A stretch of 51,896 nucleotides of DNA from Lachnospiraceae bacterium FE2018 (GTDB lineage Bacteria > Bacillota > Clostridia > Lachnospirales > Lachnospiraceae). Position 1 is the stretch's first letter, and every line of letters begins with the position of its first letter. The notes beneath the pieces were generated by a model. That model saw only the letters and a program-made list of their open reading frames with translations. It did no database searches and had not been told where the DNA came from. The position numbers and the translations under genes were made by a program. The DNA lies in contig JNKK01000018.1 of assembly GCA_000702845.1 (NCBI GenBank), positions 1-51,896 of the forward strand, given 5' to 3'. This document shows, in pieces, positions 51,599 through 51,896 of this stretch.

Positions 51599-51896
51599 TG
51601 CATGCTTTGCAAGTGCTGCCAGGCATGCAGAAAACCCAAAACAAGTGAATTTGCATGCCTCGTGGGTGCTGCCAGGCATGCAGAAAACTCAAAACAAGTG
51701 AATTTGCATGCTTCGCAGTTGCTGCCGGGCATGCAGAAAACTCAAAACAAGTGAATCTGCATGCCTCGTGTGTGCTGTTAGGCATGCAGAAAACCCAAAA
51801 CAAGTGAATTTGCATGCTTCGAAGTTGCCGCCGGGCATGCAGGAAACTCAAAACAAGTGAATCTGCATGCTTCGAAGTTGCTGCCAGGCATGCAGA
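51599..51896 (+). repeat. Tandem array, six units at an exact 53-bp period, cut by the window end
   Basis: TGCATGC begins at 51599, 51652, 51705, 51758, 51811 and 51864, every step exactly 53 bp. In each unit GCATGCA ends 31 bases from the start, giving a 7-bp inverted repeat with a 17-nt loop. The linkers are nearly identical (AAAACCCAAAACAAGTGAAT with C/T changes). Loop bases vary more (CTTCGCAG, CCTCGTGG, CTTCGAAG types). There are no unique spacers, so this is not a CRISPR. The array continues beyond the window. Confidence 0.93.

Noticed and set aside
51543-51851. Minus-strand frame of 102 codons through the 53-bp array
   Set aside because: The frame shifts with each 53-bp unit, and composition follows the repeat; no ribosome site.
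51599-51896. CRISPR array
   Set aside because: The whole 53-bp unit is conserved including linkers; there are no unique spacers, and no cas genes are in the window.

Overview
The window looks like a chromosomal segment of a Gram-positive anaerobe of the Clostridia, probably Lachnospiraceae. This is an inference from content, not a database match. The supports are about 50% GC coding sequence, strong AGGAGG-type ribosome binding sites, frequent TTG/GTG starts, a DUF3783 gene, a DUF4125 gene next to a TPR gene, a BspA/MBG-repeat surface protein, iron-dependent alcohol dehydrogenase, and the order rpsL-rpsG-fusA-tuf.

Layout. 1-385: 3' end of a 23S rRNA gene, tRNA-Asn and a terminator, with no 5S gene between them. 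408-8678: housekeeping and hypothetical genes (hotdog thioesterase, DUF3783, a membrane LuxR regulator, a secreted beta-helix-like protein, proC, a DJ-1 family protein, a Cys-containing membrane protein, a MATE exporter). 8750-17218: sugar or polyol catabolism, with a Zn alcohol dehydrogenase facing a five-gene operon (split transketolase, GPH-type sugar symporter, two Zn dehydrogenases), then a small PH-like membrane protein and an AraC regulator. 17464-24957: large surface protein, a hypothetical gene, HAD hydrolase, AEC transporter, sirtuin, Fe alcohol dehydrogenase. 25253-33262: TPR and DUF4125 genes separated by repeats, short UvrA-like ATPase, second MATE exporter, pgeF, LysR regulator. 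33342-42756: a degraded YgjV remnant, a BrnT/BrnA toxin-antitoxin pair, a BCCT transporter with a 64-residue membrane protein, a histidine-kinase remnant, a sigma-54 activator, a Ca/Na exchanger, an AGCS amino-acid symporter behind a textbook sigma-54 promoter, and a sugar isomerase/epimerase. 42848-46395: a three-gene operon (MBL hydrolase, acyl-CoA-ligase-like enzyme, E2-like acyltransferase lacking the usual catalytic His). 46572-51487: the str operon with its own strong promoter and a second promoter for tuf.

The most unusual content is in the spaces between genes. A 241-bp palindrome-rich element is present in two full copies (6969-7209 and 26799-27039; 8 substitutions, no indels by my count) and two partial ones (31429-31482, 43781-43901). 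Four different intergenic tandem arrays also occur: six units at an exact 86-bp period (26215-26681), six at an exact 53-bp period running off the window end (51599-51896), five TGCAAAA units at about 21 bp (39551-39640), and four 14-bp units (23601-23656). The 86-bp and 53-bp arrays share one design: a short perfect inverted repeat around a 17-19 nt loop, joined by A-rich linkers. The 86-bp array and one full 241-bp element together fill the gap between the TPR and DUF4125 genes.

All calls come from reading the sequence and translations by eye; no searches were run.
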